Assembly: GCA_002452745.1 (NCBI GenBank)
Contig: DKFC01000057.1
Span: 10,648 to 74,647, forward strand
DNA: 64,000 bases
From: Firmicutes bacterium UBA6806
Lineage (GTDB): Bacteria; Bacillota; Clostridia; Peptostreptococcales; Acidaminobacteraceae
Direction: 5' to 3'
Position numbers and translations under genes: made by a program. Below are positions 17,662-26,474 of the stretch, one piece after another. The notes below the pieces were generated by a model. The model was not told the DNA's origin. It searched no databases and saw only the letters and a list, made by a program, of their open reading frames with translations. The number at the start of each line of letters is the position of its first letter. The first letter of the stretch is position 1.

Positions 17662-18783
17662 ATGAAAAGAACTTTAGTCTTATTTTTGGTATTACTGCTT
17701 GTGGCATCATCTCTGGCGGGATGCAAAAGTGCAGATTCTGGAAAAATTAGAATTGCTGTTGCAGGGCCTTTAACAGGAGATTTTGCCGAATATGGCACTG
17801 GGTTTAAAAACGCAACTGAAATGATTGCCAAGGAATATAACGAGGCAGGTGGTGTGCTTGGCAGAGAAATCGAGATTGTCAGCTATGATGACAAGAACAG
17901 CGGCGAAGAAGCGGCATCAATTGCAGAGAGAATTGCAGGTGATAAGTCTATAGTAGGGGTTGTAGGCCATTTTGCAAGTGGCGTTTCCATGGCGGCGTCT
18001 CCAACTTATCAAGAAGTGGGATTGGTTGAAATATCTCCTTCAGCATCTCACCCTGACTATTCCAGCGCAGGGGATTATATCTTTAGAAACAACAGCTTAA
18101 TCAATGTCGAGGCAAGAGAGACACTTGAAATTGCCTCAGAGGTATTCGATGCAAAGAGAGTGGCGATTTTATCGGTGAAGACGGACTGGGGAACATCTAC
18201 AGCAAACATTCTCAAAAATGACCTTGCAAAAGAATTCCCAGTGTTTGAAATTGTCGCACATGAAGAGATTGTGGACGGGACGGTTGACTTTTCGCCAACA
18301 GTGACGGCGCTGAACGCTCAGAATCCGGATACGATTATCGTCTGTGCCATGTACAACATCTTAGGCCCTTTTGCCTCACAGTATAAGGATATCAACCCAG
18401 ACATCAATATTATTGGATTTTCAAATGCGTATTCAGAGCAGTTGATTGAACTGGCAAAGGAAGATGCTGAGGGCATCGTTCTACCAGCTATTTTCTTCCA
18501 CAACAGCACTGATGAAAAAGTTTCAAACTTCGTGTCCTCTTATGAAGAGGCATATGGTTCTGTTCCAAGTAGTTTAACTGCACAAGCCTATGACTCAATG
18601 GGCATGATTATAGAAGCTATTAAGGCTTCCAACTCAACAGACAGAGAAAAAATTAAAGAAGAGCTCTACAAACTCAGATATAATGGCGTCTCTGGACTCA
18701 CAGAATTTGATTCAAACGGAGATGCGCTCAAGACATTTAATTGGCTGGTGATTAAAGACGGTCAGTTCGTCGAATACAAATAG
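17662..18783 (+). CDS. Branched-chain-type ABC transporter substrate-binding lipoprotein
   Basis: The start at 17662 follows GAGGGGG by 7 bases. A lipoprotein signal peptide ends in SSLAGC. The mature protein is a Leu/Ile/Val-binding-type periplasmic protein (Peripla_BP_6), with IAVAGPLTGDFAEYG near the N-terminus and KTDWGTS in the middle. It tethers to the outer face of the membrane and feeds the LivH/LivM channel encoded downstream. Substrate specificity of this fold is broad; a neighbouring cysteine desulfidase suggests a sulfur amino acid or derivative, as inference only. Confidence 0.94.
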   Translation: MKRTLVLFLVLLLVASSLAGCKSADSGKIRIAVAGPLTGDFAEYGTGFKNATEMIAKEYNEAGGVLGREIEIVSYDDKNSGEEAASIAERIAGDKSIVGVVGHFASGVSMAASPTYQEVGLVEISPSASHPDYSSAGDYIFRNNSLINVEARETLEIASEVFDAKRVAILSVKTDWGTSTANILKNDLAKEFPVFEIVAHEEIVDGTVDFSPTVTALNAQNPDTIIVCAMYNILGPFASQYKDINPDINIIGFSNAYSEQLIELAKEDAEGIVLPAIFFHNSTDEKVSNFVSSYEEAYGSVPSSLTAQAYDSMGMIIEAIKASNSTDREKIKEELYKLRYNGVSGLTEFDSNGDALKTFNWLVIKDGQFVEYK

Positions 18784-18786
18784 ACA

Positions 18787-18910
18787 AAACCCCTTAAAGG
18801 CAGATTTCAGGTGTGAACTTCACAAAGTGTGGATAAATGCCAAAGGGTTTCATGCAGTTCAACTACTTGAGTTTGAACAGATGGGGTTGAACTGCATGGA
18901 AATCTGCCTT
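18787..18910 (+). promoter_or_regulatory. Nested RNA hairpins between binding protein and permease genes
   Basis: Two 12-bp perfect inverted repeats are nested: outer AAGGCAGATTTC (18797-18808) with GAAATCTGCCTT (18899-18910), and inner ATGCAGTTCAAC (18852-18863) with GTTGAACTGCAT (18886-18897). The remaining left part holds a small TGTGAA/TTCACA hairpin. It fills the whole intergenic space and lacks a T tract. An intra-operon stabilising or attenuating structure that raises binding-protein mRNA over permease mRNA is the simplest reading. Confidence 0.75.
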
Positions 18911-18933
18911 GGTTTATGAAAGAGGTAAGATAT

Positions 18934-19812
18934 ATGGTTTCTCAAATTATATTTGATGGGCTGACACTGGGCATGGTGTATGCACTTGTGGCGGTGGGAT
19001 ACTCACTGGTTTTCGGCATATTGCGGCTCGTGAACTTCTCACATGGTTCTGTCTACGCATTTGGAGCACATATTGCCATGGTAGTCATCGTGACATTGGG
19101 CTATGGTCTCATATGGGGGCTCTGCGCAAGCGTTGTGGTTACAGGTCTCCTGGGGGTAACAATTGATAAGGTGAGCTTAGAACCCCTTAGGAAGAAAAAA
19201 TCTAAACAGATATCAGCTTTAATTACCACTATTGGAATTTCCTATATTATTCAAAATGGACTCATGATTGTCTTTGGAAGTGAGAGCAAGTGGTTTCCCA
19301 AAATCTTTGATTACGGCATCGTTAAAATTGCAGGCGTCAGCCTAAAGACAACTCAAGTGGGCATTTTTTTCACATCGCTGGCACTGTTGGCGCTTTTGAC
19401 TTATATTATTCACTACACGAAGATTGGACTGGCCATGCGAGCCATTGAACAAAATGCAAAAGCGGCAAGCCTCATGGGCATTGACGTCAACAAAATTGTT
19501 TCTTTCACTTTCTTTTTAGGAGGGGCTTCAGCGGCTATAGCTGGAACACTCATCAGTGGCTATTATCAGGTAATCAATCCTCAGATGGGATTTATTGTAG
19601 GGCTTAAGGCGTTTTCTGCGGCGGTGCTTGGTGGCATTGGCATATTACATGGTGCGGTTGTGGGAGGCCTTTTGGTCGGTGTATCGGAGAGTTTTGCGGC
19701 AAGCTATATGGGCGGTGGGTATCGAGACGCCATTGCTTTTCTCATATTGATAATCGTGCTGGTTGTAAGGCCAAATGGACTCTTTGGCAAAAAGCATATT
19801 GAAAAGGTGTAG
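18934..19812 (+). CDS. livH: Branched-chain-type ABC transporter permease LivH
   Basis: The start at 18934 has AGAGGT 7 bases upstream. The 292-residue, roughly eight-helix protein shows the LivH motifs GLTLGMVYALVAVGYSL near the N-terminus and ILRLVNFSHG. The coupling segment around MRAIEQNAKAASLMGI contacts the ATPases. It forms half of the membrane channel with LivM, encoded 2 bases downstream. Confidence 0.95.
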   Translation: MVSQIIFDGLTLGMVYALVAVGYSLVFGILRLVNFSHGSVYAFGAHIAMVVIVTLGYGLIWGLCASVVVTGLLGVTIDKVSLEPLRKKKSKQISALITTIGISYIIQNGLMIVFGSESKWFPKIFDYGIVKIAGVSLKTTQVGIFFTSLALLALLTYIIHYTKIGLAMRAIEQNAKAASLMGIDVNKIVSFTFFLGGASAAIAGTLISGYYQVINPQMGFIVGLKAFSAAVLGGIGILHGAVVGGLLVGVSESFAASYMGGGYRDAIAFLILIIVLVVRPNGLFGKKHIEKV

Positions 19813-19814
19813 CG

Positions 19815-20825
19815 ATGAATGAAAAAAACACAAAACTAGGAACTATACTGGAGAAAATTGAAAAGAACGGCAAACTAAAATATGCATTGTACGCACTGGG
19901 GGCCTGCCTCGTGGTGGCCTTGCCCAAAGTTGGTCTGTCATCTTTTATCATCAGGGTGCTGACGATGATTGCACTGTATTCAATCCTTGGACTCAGTCTA
20001 AATCTCATCACGGGGTATACAGGGCAAGTTTCCATTGGACATGCAGGGTTTTGCGCCATTGGCGGTTACACGTCGGCTCTGTTAAACGTCCATTTTGGCA
20101 TGAACTTCATCCTCAGTGCTTTTTGTGCAATGCTCGTCACAGGTCTCTTTGGCTTTCTACTTGGAGCGCCAACCCTGAGGCTGAGTGGAACCTATTTGAC
20201 CATTGCCACACTTGGTTTTGGTGAAATTGTCAAAATGATGGCTCTCAACTGGGAAGGACTTACTGGTGGAGCACTTGGCGTGTCAGGTATCACAAGGCCT
20301 GTTATCTTTGGCATTGAGCTCACGACCTTTAATGGTGGCTTGTTTTATCTGGCGGTGGTACTGCTCTTTTTAGTGAGTCTTGCCATTTACATGATTGTCA
20401 ATTCCAAGATGGGACGGGCTTTTATGGCAATAAGAGATGATGAACTGGCGGCGACGCTCATGGGCATCAATACCACACACTACAAAATTGTGAGTTTTGT
20501 ACTTTCGGCCATGCTCACCGGACTTGGAGGCACTTTCTATGTGCACATGGTCAGATTTATAGATCCAAATACATTTAACTTTGACATATCCATCTTGATT
20601 ATTAGCATTGTCATTTTAGGCGGCATGGGAACGATGAAAGGCATGTATCTCGGTTCGTTGTTGCTCATATCATTTCCTGAATTCTTGAGGTTTGCAAGTG
20701 AATACAGATTTATCGTATACGGACTGATTCTTGTGTTGATGATGCGCTTTAAGCCTGAGGGAATACTCGGTGGTCAGAGTCGTAAGAAGTACAAAATGCC
20801 AAAAGGGATAGAAGGTGATTACTGA
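19815..20825 (+). CDS. livM: Branched-chain-type ABC transporter permease LivM
   Basis: The 336-residue permease carries LivM hallmarks: LNLITGYTGQVSIGHAGFCAIG, the cytoplasmic coupling loop RDDELAATLMGI, and a C-terminal GGMGTMKG segment. It has about nine membrane helices after an unusually charged N-terminus. AAAAGGTG precedes the ATG. Its stop codon overlaps the livG start in an ATGA-type junction. Confidence 0.95.
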   Translation: MNEKNTKLGTILEKIEKNGKLKYALYALGACLVVALPKVGLSSFIIRVLTMIALYSILGLSLNLITGYTGQVSIGHAGFCAIGGYTSALLNVHFGMNFILSAFCAMLVTGLFGFLLGAPTLRLSGTYLTIATLGFGEIVKMMALNWEGLTGGALGVSGITRPVIFGIELTTFNGGLFYLAVVLLFLVSLAIYMIVNSKMGRAFMAIRDDELAATLMGINTTHYKIVSFVLSAMLTGLGGTFYVHMVRFIDPNTFNFDISILIISIVILGGMGTMKGMYLGSLLLISFPEFLRFASEYRFIVYGLILVLMMRFKPEGILGGQSRKKYKMPKGIEGDY

Positions 20826-21613
20826 TGGAAAGAGAAAAGAGGCGGCTACTCGATGTGGAAAAGCTCTCCATAAGTTTTGGCGGGCTCAAAGCGGTGGATG
20901 AAGTTACCTTTAGCGTTTGTGAAGGTGAAGTCGTCAGTATCATAGGCCCAAACGGCGCAGGAAAGACGACGATTTTCAATTTGCTCACCGGCATTTACAA
21001 ATGCAGTGGCGGTACAATTGTCTTTAACGGTGAAGCGATTCAAAATAAAACCCCCCAAGAAATTGTGAAGGCCGGCATTTCCAGAACGTTTCAAAACATA
21101 AGGCTGTTTCGTGAAATGCGTGTGATTGAGAACGTTCTCGCCGGTATGCACATCAATACGGATTACGGGTTTATAGACCTTTTGTTTAGAACGAGGAAAT
21201 ATAAAAAAATAGAACTGGAAAAGACGCAAAAAGCCATAGAAATACTGGATTCCATCGGGCTGTCGGACAAGATTAGCGACTATCCGTCCAACTTGCCATA
21301 TGGAGATCAGAGGCGGCTTGAAATTGCAAGGGCTATTGCCACAGAAGCCAAGATTATCATCTTAGATGAACCCGCTGCGGGGATGAATCCACAGGAGTCA
21401 GAGGATTTGCTTTTATTTATCAAGTCACTGGTTTTAAAGGGATATACCATACTGCTCATAGAGCATGACATGAGTGTGGTCATGAATGTCTCAGACAGAA
21501 TTTATGTAATCGATCATGGCAAGAAAGTAGCAGAGGGACTCCCAGAGGAAATAGCAAACAACAAACTCGTCATTGAGGCCTATCTGGGCAAGGAGGTGGA
21601 TAACTGTGCTTAA
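20825..21613 (+). CDS. livG: Branched-chain-type ABC transporter ATPase LivG
   Basis: This complete 262-residue ATPase has Walker A GPNGAGKT, Q-loop region RTFQNIRLF, Walker B IIILDEPAAGMNP and H-loop His in LIEHDMSVV. The usual LSGGQ signature appears as LPYGDQRRL, the common LivG variant. It normally pairs with LivF; livF overlaps it by 8 bases but is interrupted by a stop codon, so the importer may lack one ATPase. Confidence 0.95.
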   Translation: MEREKRRLLDVEKLSISFGGLKAVDEVTFSVCEGEVVSIIGPNGAGKTTIFNLLTGIYKCSGGTIVFNGEAIQNKTPQEIVKAGISRTFQNIRLFREMRVIENVLAGMHINTDYGFIDLLFRTRKYKKIELEKTQKAIEILDSIGLSDKISDYPSNLPYGDQRRLEIARAIATEAKIIILDEPAAGMNPQESEDLLLFIKSLVLKGYTILLIEHDMSVVMNVSDRIYVIDHGKKVAEGLPEEIANNKLVIEAYLGKEVDNCA

Positions 21614-22313
21614 AATGGAAAATGTCCACACCTATTATGACAACATACACGCCTTAAAGGGCATTAATTTAACCATCAACAAGGGCGAAATTGTCACCCT
21701 TATTGGAAGCAATGGCGCTGGCAAGACCACAACTTTAGGAACGATAACAGGTCTCTTGAAACCCAAAGAGGGAAAAATCACTTATAGAGATGAAGAGATT
21801 ACATGCATACAGCCAGGTGCAATTGTGAAAAAGGGGATAAGTCTATCGCCAGAAGGCAGGGAAGTGTTTCCATAGCTAAGTGTCTACGACAACTTAAAGC
21901 TGGGTGCTTATACGAGGACTGACAAGCGAGAGATTGAAGAGAGCTATAAAATGGTCTATGAGCTTTTCCCAAGACTTTCAGAGCGAAAAACTCAAATTGC
22001 GAAGACACTGAGCGGTGGAGAACAGCAGATGCTGGCAATTGGAAGGGCACTGATGTCAAAGCCCGAAATTCTGCTTTTGGATGAACCCTCTCTTGGACTT
22101 TCGCCCAATTTGGTTTTATTGATTTTCGAACTGATAAAGGACATCAACAAGCTGGGCACTACCATATTACTTGTGGAGCAGAACGCTCAGATGGCTCTGA
22201 AGGTAGCTGATAGAGGCTATGTTCTCGAGACGGGCAAGATTATCATGGAAGGCAAGGCATGTGACCTTTTAAAGGATGAACGCGTCAAACAAGCCTATCT
22301 AGGCAATTTATAG
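21606..22313 (+). pseudogene. livF: livF ATPase gene interrupted by an in-frame TAG
   Basis: Translation probably starts at GTG 21606, 9 bases after AGGAGG and overlapping livG. Walker A GSNGAGKT is intact. At 21873-21875 (codon 90) a TAG interrupts the conserved segment GREVFP-stop-LSVYDNLKLGAYTR, where homologues usually have Glu. The frame continues undisturbed, with signature LSGGEQQM, Walker B LLLDEPSLGLSP and a normal end. A single G-to-T change in a GAG codon would explain it. Neither fragment alone could be a working ATPase. Nonsense mutation, sequencing error or suppression are possible. Confidence 0.85.
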
Positions 22314-22321
22314 GAGTGTAT

Positions 22322-23311
22322 ATGAAAAAGCTAATAAATAATCCGGATCATGTCGTTTCAGAAATGTTAAAGGGCATTGAAAAAGCCCATCCTGAGCTGG
22401 TTTATCACGAAGGGTATGAAGTGATTTCCAGACGATGTAAAAAAGCAAATAAAGTCGGTCTTGTATCTGGTGGGGGATCAGGCCATGAACCAGCTCATGC
22501 TGGCTATGTGGGAACGGGTATGTTGGATGCAGCCGTTTCGGGAAATGTCTTTGCCTCTCCAAGCCCAGATCGAATTGTAAAGGGGATTGAGGAAGCCGAT
22601 TCAGGTGCAGGGGTACTCCTCATTATCAAAAATTATTCAGGAGACATCATGAACTTTGAGATGTCAAAGGATATTGCAGAGATGCAGGGCATCAAAGTGG
22701 ACTGTGTGGTTGTCAAAGACGACGTGGCGGTTGAAGACAGCACTTATTCTGCTGGCAGAAGGGGCATAGCGGGAACAGTTTTTGTTCACAAGATAGCAGG
22801 GGCTAAGGCGGAGGCTGGTGGAACATTGGCAGAAGTCAAGGCAGTTGCGGAAAAAACCATACAAAATATTAGATCCATGGGGATGGCAATGTCGCCGTGT
22901 ATTCTTCCTGGCGTTGGAAAACCAGGATTTACACTGGGTGAAGATGAAGTTGAAATTGGAATGGGCATTCACGGGGAGCCCGGTGTTTTCCACACCACTG
23001 TAAAATCTGCCTCTGAATTTGCTCAGATACTGGTGGACAAGATACTGGCGGATTATGACTATGAGAACTCAGAGGTGGCAGTGATGATGAATGGACTGGG
23101 TTCAACACCGCTGATGGAGCTCTATATCATGTATGGCGAGGTGGAGGCCATCTTAAAATCGAAAAATATCCGTGTATATAGATCGTTTGTCGGCAATTTC
23201 ATGACAGCTCTGGAGATGTCAGGATGCTCTGTGAGCTTGCTAAAACTGGATGAAGAGTTGAAACAACTACTGGACAGTGAAGCAAATACGCCGGGATTAA
23301 AAGTGAGATAA
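22322..23311 (+). CDS. dhaK: Dihydroxyacetone kinase-type subunit DhaK
   Basis: The ATG at 22322, 5 bases after TAGGAG, is preferred to the GTG at 22316. The 329-residue protein has the DhaK substrate-binding fold with VSGGGSGHEPAHAGYVG and GNVFASPSPDRI. The His that covalently binds the carbonyl of dihydroxyacetone lies in GMGIHGEPG. DhaK binds the ketose while DhaL supplies the phosphate. DhaL follows, but the PTS donor DhaM is absent from the window. Context (importer, cysteine desulfidase) leaves open a substrate other than dihydroxyacetone. Confidence 0.93.
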   Translation: MKKLINNPDHVVSEMLKGIEKAHPELVYHEGYEVISRRCKKANKVGLVSGGGSGHEPAHAGYVGTGMLDAAVSGNVFASPSPDRIVKGIEEADSGAGVLLIIKNYSGDIMNFEMSKDIAEMQGIKVDCVVVKDDVAVEDSTYSAGRRGIAGTVFVHKIAGAKAEAGGTLAEVKAVAEKTIQNIRSMGMAMSPCILPGVGKPGFTLGEDEVEIGMGIHGEPGVFHTTVKSASEFAQILVDKILADYDYENSEVAVMMNGLGSTPLMELYIMYGEVEAILKSKNIRVYRSFVGNFMTALEMSGCSVSLLKLDEELKQLLDSEANTPGLKVR

Positions 23312-23330
23312 TTTTAGAATCGAGGATGTT

Positions 23331-23957
23331 ATGAACAGTGAAAAAGTCGTTAATTTATTTTTGGAAATTGCGGATAAAATTGAATCCGAGAAGACCTATA
23401 TCACAGAACTGGATTCAATTTTAGGCGATGGAGACCACTGGGTCAATATCAACAAAGGGTATCAGGAAATCGTTAAAATGGCGGATTCACTTAGAACCCT
23501 TCCCCTCAATGAGCTGTTTATGAAAGTGGGGATGAGCATCATGAGTTCTGTGGGGGGATCATCAGGTGTTTTGTACGGCGATGCCTTTATGAAGGCCTCT
23601 ATGACGGTCAAGGGATGCGAGGAAATGGATGCTCAGAAGGGCTACGTCTTTTTAAAAACAGCTATGGAGGCAATGATGAATCGAGGCAAAGCACAGCCTG
23701 GCGATAAGACCATGATTGATCCATTGTTTAGGGTGGTTGAGGCTTATGAAGCGGTTCTTGAATCGGGTTTAGACAAGGCTGAACTCTCGAGGCGCATTTC
23801 CGAAGCGGCAGAGAATGGCATGCTGGAAACAGAGTCAATGGAAGCCAGAAAGGGCAGGGCGACATATCGAGAAGATAAAGGCGTTGGACATATAGACGCA
23901 GGCGCTGCAACCATGTACTATCAATTAGATGCACTGGGTAGATTTATCGGCAGATAA
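23331..23957 (+). CDS. dhaL: Dihydroxyacetone kinase-type subunit DhaL
   Basis: The 208-residue all-alpha nucleotide-binding subunit shows the Mg-coordinating Asp motif ILGDGDHW, where canonical DhaL has Gly in place of the Trp. The phosphate loop SSVGGSSGVLYG and the terminal GVGHIDAGA are also present. In PTS-type systems DhaL holds a tightly bound ADP recharged by DhaM. Without a local DhaM it may use DhaM from elsewhere or exchange ATP directly. It lies 19 bases after dhaK. Confidence 0.92.
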   Translation: MNSEKVVNLFLEIADKIESEKTYITELDSILGDGDHWVNINKGYQEIVKMADSLRTLPLNELFMKVGMSIMSSVGGSSGVLYGDAFMKASMTVKGCEEMDAQKGYVFLKTAMEAMMNRGKAQPGDKTMIDPLFRVVEAYEAVLESGLDKAELSRRISEAAENGMLETESMEARKGRATYREDKGVGHIDAGAATMYYQLDALGRFIGR

Positions 23958-24009
23958 AACCGAATTTGTATCTAGAATATAAAATAAGGACATAATGGAG
24001 AGGAAAGAG

Positions 24010-24507
24010 ATGAGTAAAATTAAAAACAACCCAAAACACACAGAAAACGAAGTGGTCAATGGACTGAGAGGTGCTATTGAGCACAGAGCCACATGGATGG
24101 GGCTCATGATGGATGAGGCAAAAAAATCAGGCTGTGATGCAGAGCAAATTGCCAGAAAAGCCATCTATAAAACAGGTGGAGTCCACGGAGCAGATATCAA
24201 GACACGTCAGGTAGGAGAAGGGCTTCCCAATTTCGAAAAGGCATTTTTGCCCGAAAATACCAAAAAAATATTTGAGATGGAAGTCAAAGCCTGTGATGAT
24301 GAGAAGCTAGAAGTGGTCTTTAACTACTGTCCACTTGTGGCGGCGTGGAAAAAACAGGGATTCAGCGATGAGGAAATCAACCTCATGTGCGATTGTGCTA
24401 TGGATGGTGACAGGGGTATTGCCGCTTCTCATGGATATGAGTTTCACCTAGGCAAGACAATTGCCGCTGGAGATGATATTTGCGAAGTGAATTTTTATAA
24501 GAAATAA
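24010..24507 (+). CDS. L-2-amino-thiazoline-4-carboxylate hydrolase family protein
   Basis: The start at 24010 has GAGAGG 6 bases upstream, better than the ATG at 23995. The 165-residue sequence fits the ATC_hydrolase family: FNYCPLVAAWKKQGFSDEEI and CDCAMDGDRGIA, with conserved Cys residues. The named activity opens aminothiazoline carboxylate toward cysteine, though family members have diversified and many are untested. Co-location with a cysteine desulfidase and an amino-acid-type importer supports a role in cysteine-derivative breakdown. A weak hairpin (TAGGTGC/GCACCTA) follows at 24514-24539. Confidence 0.78.
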   Translation: MSKIKNNPKHTENEVVNGLRGAIEHRATWMGLMMDEAKKSGCDAEQIARKAIYKTGGVHGADIKTRQVGEGLPNFEKAFLPENTKKIFEMEVKACDDEKLEVVFNYCPLVAAWKKQGFSDEEINLMCDCAMDGDRGIAASHGYEFHLGKTIAAGDDICEVNFYKK

Positions 24508-24567
24508 CTTGCTTAGGTGCTGTCTTTTGATGGCACCTATTGCTGGTTGTTGAGAGAGGTGAAGGGG

Positions 24568-26313
24568 ATGGATCTTAAATTAATTGGGGATACAGTGTCC
24601 AGTATTTGCGAAGCCATAGCCAATGTGCTGGATGTGGATGTCATCGTGGTAGACAATGACCTCACGATTATTGGCAATACTTATAAGTACATGCTTGAAA
24701 ACGACATAGATGTGACGGACAATTCCATTGTAGCATCAAGCATTTCAGATAGGCACAATAAAATCGTCATGGATATAAATGACTTTGAGAAATGTAGAAT
24801 TTGTAAAAACAATGCCATTTGCAAAATACGAGGGGTTATTTCCATACCGATTATGCATGAAAGTCAAATGCTTGGGGCGATTGGACTTATGCTGGAGAGC
24901 TATGAAAAACAAGAAAAATTCTCTGAAAATCTAAGGGGCATTACCACGTTTCTAGAGAATATGGCTGAGTTGTTAATCAGCAAGCTGGTCAGTGTTGAAC
25001 AGGTCAACCGAATTGAAGTGATTAATCACAAAATAGAGCATATTGTCACAAACGTCAAAGATGGAATTGTCTACTTGGATAAAGACAATCGGATTTCTTA
25101 CTACAACAATGTATTCAAATCCTATTTCAACATAGAAGAAGATGTGAAACATCAAAAAATAGACCAGATTATCAACCACACAATTATCAAGAACTATCTG
25201 TTCAGTAAGAAGAATCTGTCGGATGAAGTTTTTGTCCTCCAAAACAGCAATGTCAATTTCAAGGGACTCATCAGCTGTGTCAACACGAATTTGAATTCTG
25301 AATATTTGGGCACGGTGATTACGTTTAGGAAAATTGAAGAGACTTTTAGGGTGATGAATGAGATGCTCAACAATAAATCCAGTGTCAAGATGAATCACCT
25401 CATCTGCAATGATGACGATATGAGACGTGCTGCGGAAGAAGCTCGGCGAATAGCAATCCACGATGAGCATGTTCTCATAACAGGGGAAAGTGGGACCGGT
25501 AAGAAGACATTTGCCTACAGCATCCATAATTTTTCAGATAGAAAGGCGAACTACGTCATTACCATTGACTGCAAATACTTGCCTAGAACTTATTTTCTCT
25601 CTGAACTATTCGGGATTGGCGAGAGCATGATTAATCCTGGAATGATGCAACTTGCGCACAAGGGAACCATTGTCTTTAACGAAATTACACATCTACCGCT
25701 GAATATCCAGATGGATCTCTTAAAGTACATCACCACTGGTGAGATAGAACTGGAGGCGGGAATTGTCATCAAAGAGGTGGATGTGAGAATCATCGGAACC
25801 ACACAATACGATATTTTAGACAAGATCAGACAGGGTTATTTTAATGAGGAACTCTACTATAGACTCAATGCCAATGCACTTTATCTCAAACCATTAAAGG
25901 AGAGAAGTCCTGATGATTTTGAAGAGTTTGTGCTCAAGTTTCTCGATGTCTATGCAAAGATTTTTTCAAAGCCGACCTTTTGCATTGAAGCCGAGGCAAT
26001 AGAAGTTCTGAAAAACGAAATCTGGGAGGATAACTTGACAGGGCTGGAACGGTTTTTAGAACAACTGGTCTGCAACAGTCATCAATCCATGATTACAAGG
26101 TACATGGTGGAAGATGAACTGGATCGGATTCATGAAGTGAAAATTGCAAAAAATCGCATTATGACTTATGAGGAGTATGAACGGTCATTTTTAGAAAATG
26201 CACTGAATCAATACCGAGGCGTTAAAAATCAAATAGACATCGTCGCCGATAAACTTGGGATAGGAAGGGCAACGCTTTACCGAAAAATCAATAAGTACAA
26301 TATGACGTCTTAA
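24568..26313 (+). CDS. Enhancer-binding-type regulator with degenerate AAA+ domain (DhaR-like)
   Basis: The start at 24568 follows GAGAGGTGAAGGGG. A GAF-like sensor (about 1-130, with a CRICKNNAIC cysteine cluster) and a PAS domain (about 155-265) come first. An AAA+ module (about 285-510) and a Fis-type helix-turn-helix end the protein. Walker A GESGTGKK is intact. The GAFTGA loop is missing (the equivalent region reads LFGIGESMINPG), and Walker B reads IVFNEI, with Asn for the first acidic residue. It probably does not drive sigma-54 polymerase. Regulators of this kind such as E. coli DhaR act on sigma-70 promoters, which fits the dhaKL context. Confidence 0.85.
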   Translation: MDLKLIGDTVSSICEAIANVLDVDVIVVDNDLTIIGNTYKYMLENDIDVTDNSIVASSISDRHNKIVMDINDFEKCRICKNNAICKIRGVISIPIMHESQMLGAIGLMLESYEKQEKFSENLRGITTFLENMAELLISKLVSVEQVNRIEVINHKIEHIVTNVKDGIVYLDKDNRISYYNNVFKSYFNIEEDVKHQKIDQIINHTIIKNYLFSKKNLSDEVFVLQNSNVNFKGLISCVNTNLNSEYLGTVITFRKIEETFRVMNEMLNNKSSVKMNHLICNDDDMRRAAEEARRIAIHDEHVLITGESGTGKKTFAYSIHNFSDRKANYVITIDCKYLPRTYFLSELFGIGESMINPGMMQLAHKGTIVFNEITHLPLNIQMDLLKYITTGEIELEAGIVIKEVDVRIIGTTQYDILDKIRQGYFNEELYYRLNANALYLKPLKERSPDDFEEFVLKFLDVYAKIFSKPTFCIEAEAIEVLKNEIWEDNLTGLERFLEQLVCNSHQSMITRYMVEDELDRIHEVKIAKNRIMTYEEYERSFLENALNQYRGVKNQIDIVADKLGIGRATLYRKINKYNMTS

Positions 26314-26359
26314 TATTTCTCGACAAGCTCATATCCTGTAGACTTTGCCTACAGCTTGA

Positions 26360-26386
26360 AACCATGACAAAAGTCATGGTTTTTTT
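26360..26386 (+). terminator. Rho-independent terminator ending the cyuA-liv-dha gene run
   Basis: AACCATGAC and GTCATGGTT form a perfect 9-bp stem with an AAAA loop, followed by a T tract. Confidence 0.93.
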
Positions 26387-26474
26387 ATGAAGAAAATGAC
26401 GAAGGTCTGGTGTGCGAATAGATGAAGATGTGTATACTAAATATAATAGAATGTACGAATAAAAGGAGGTTGAA

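Noticed and set aside
21873..21875. TAG in livF as pyrrolysine or programmed readthrough
   Set aside because: TAG ends several ordinary genes here (for example at 5690-5692 and 22311-22313), the residue is not an active-site position, and no readthrough element is evident. A nonsense mutation or error is simpler.
24973..25527. 184-codon minus-strand frame opposite the degenerate regulator
   Set aside because: Antisense shadow with biased composition (Val, Ile, Phe, Asp) and no start signal.
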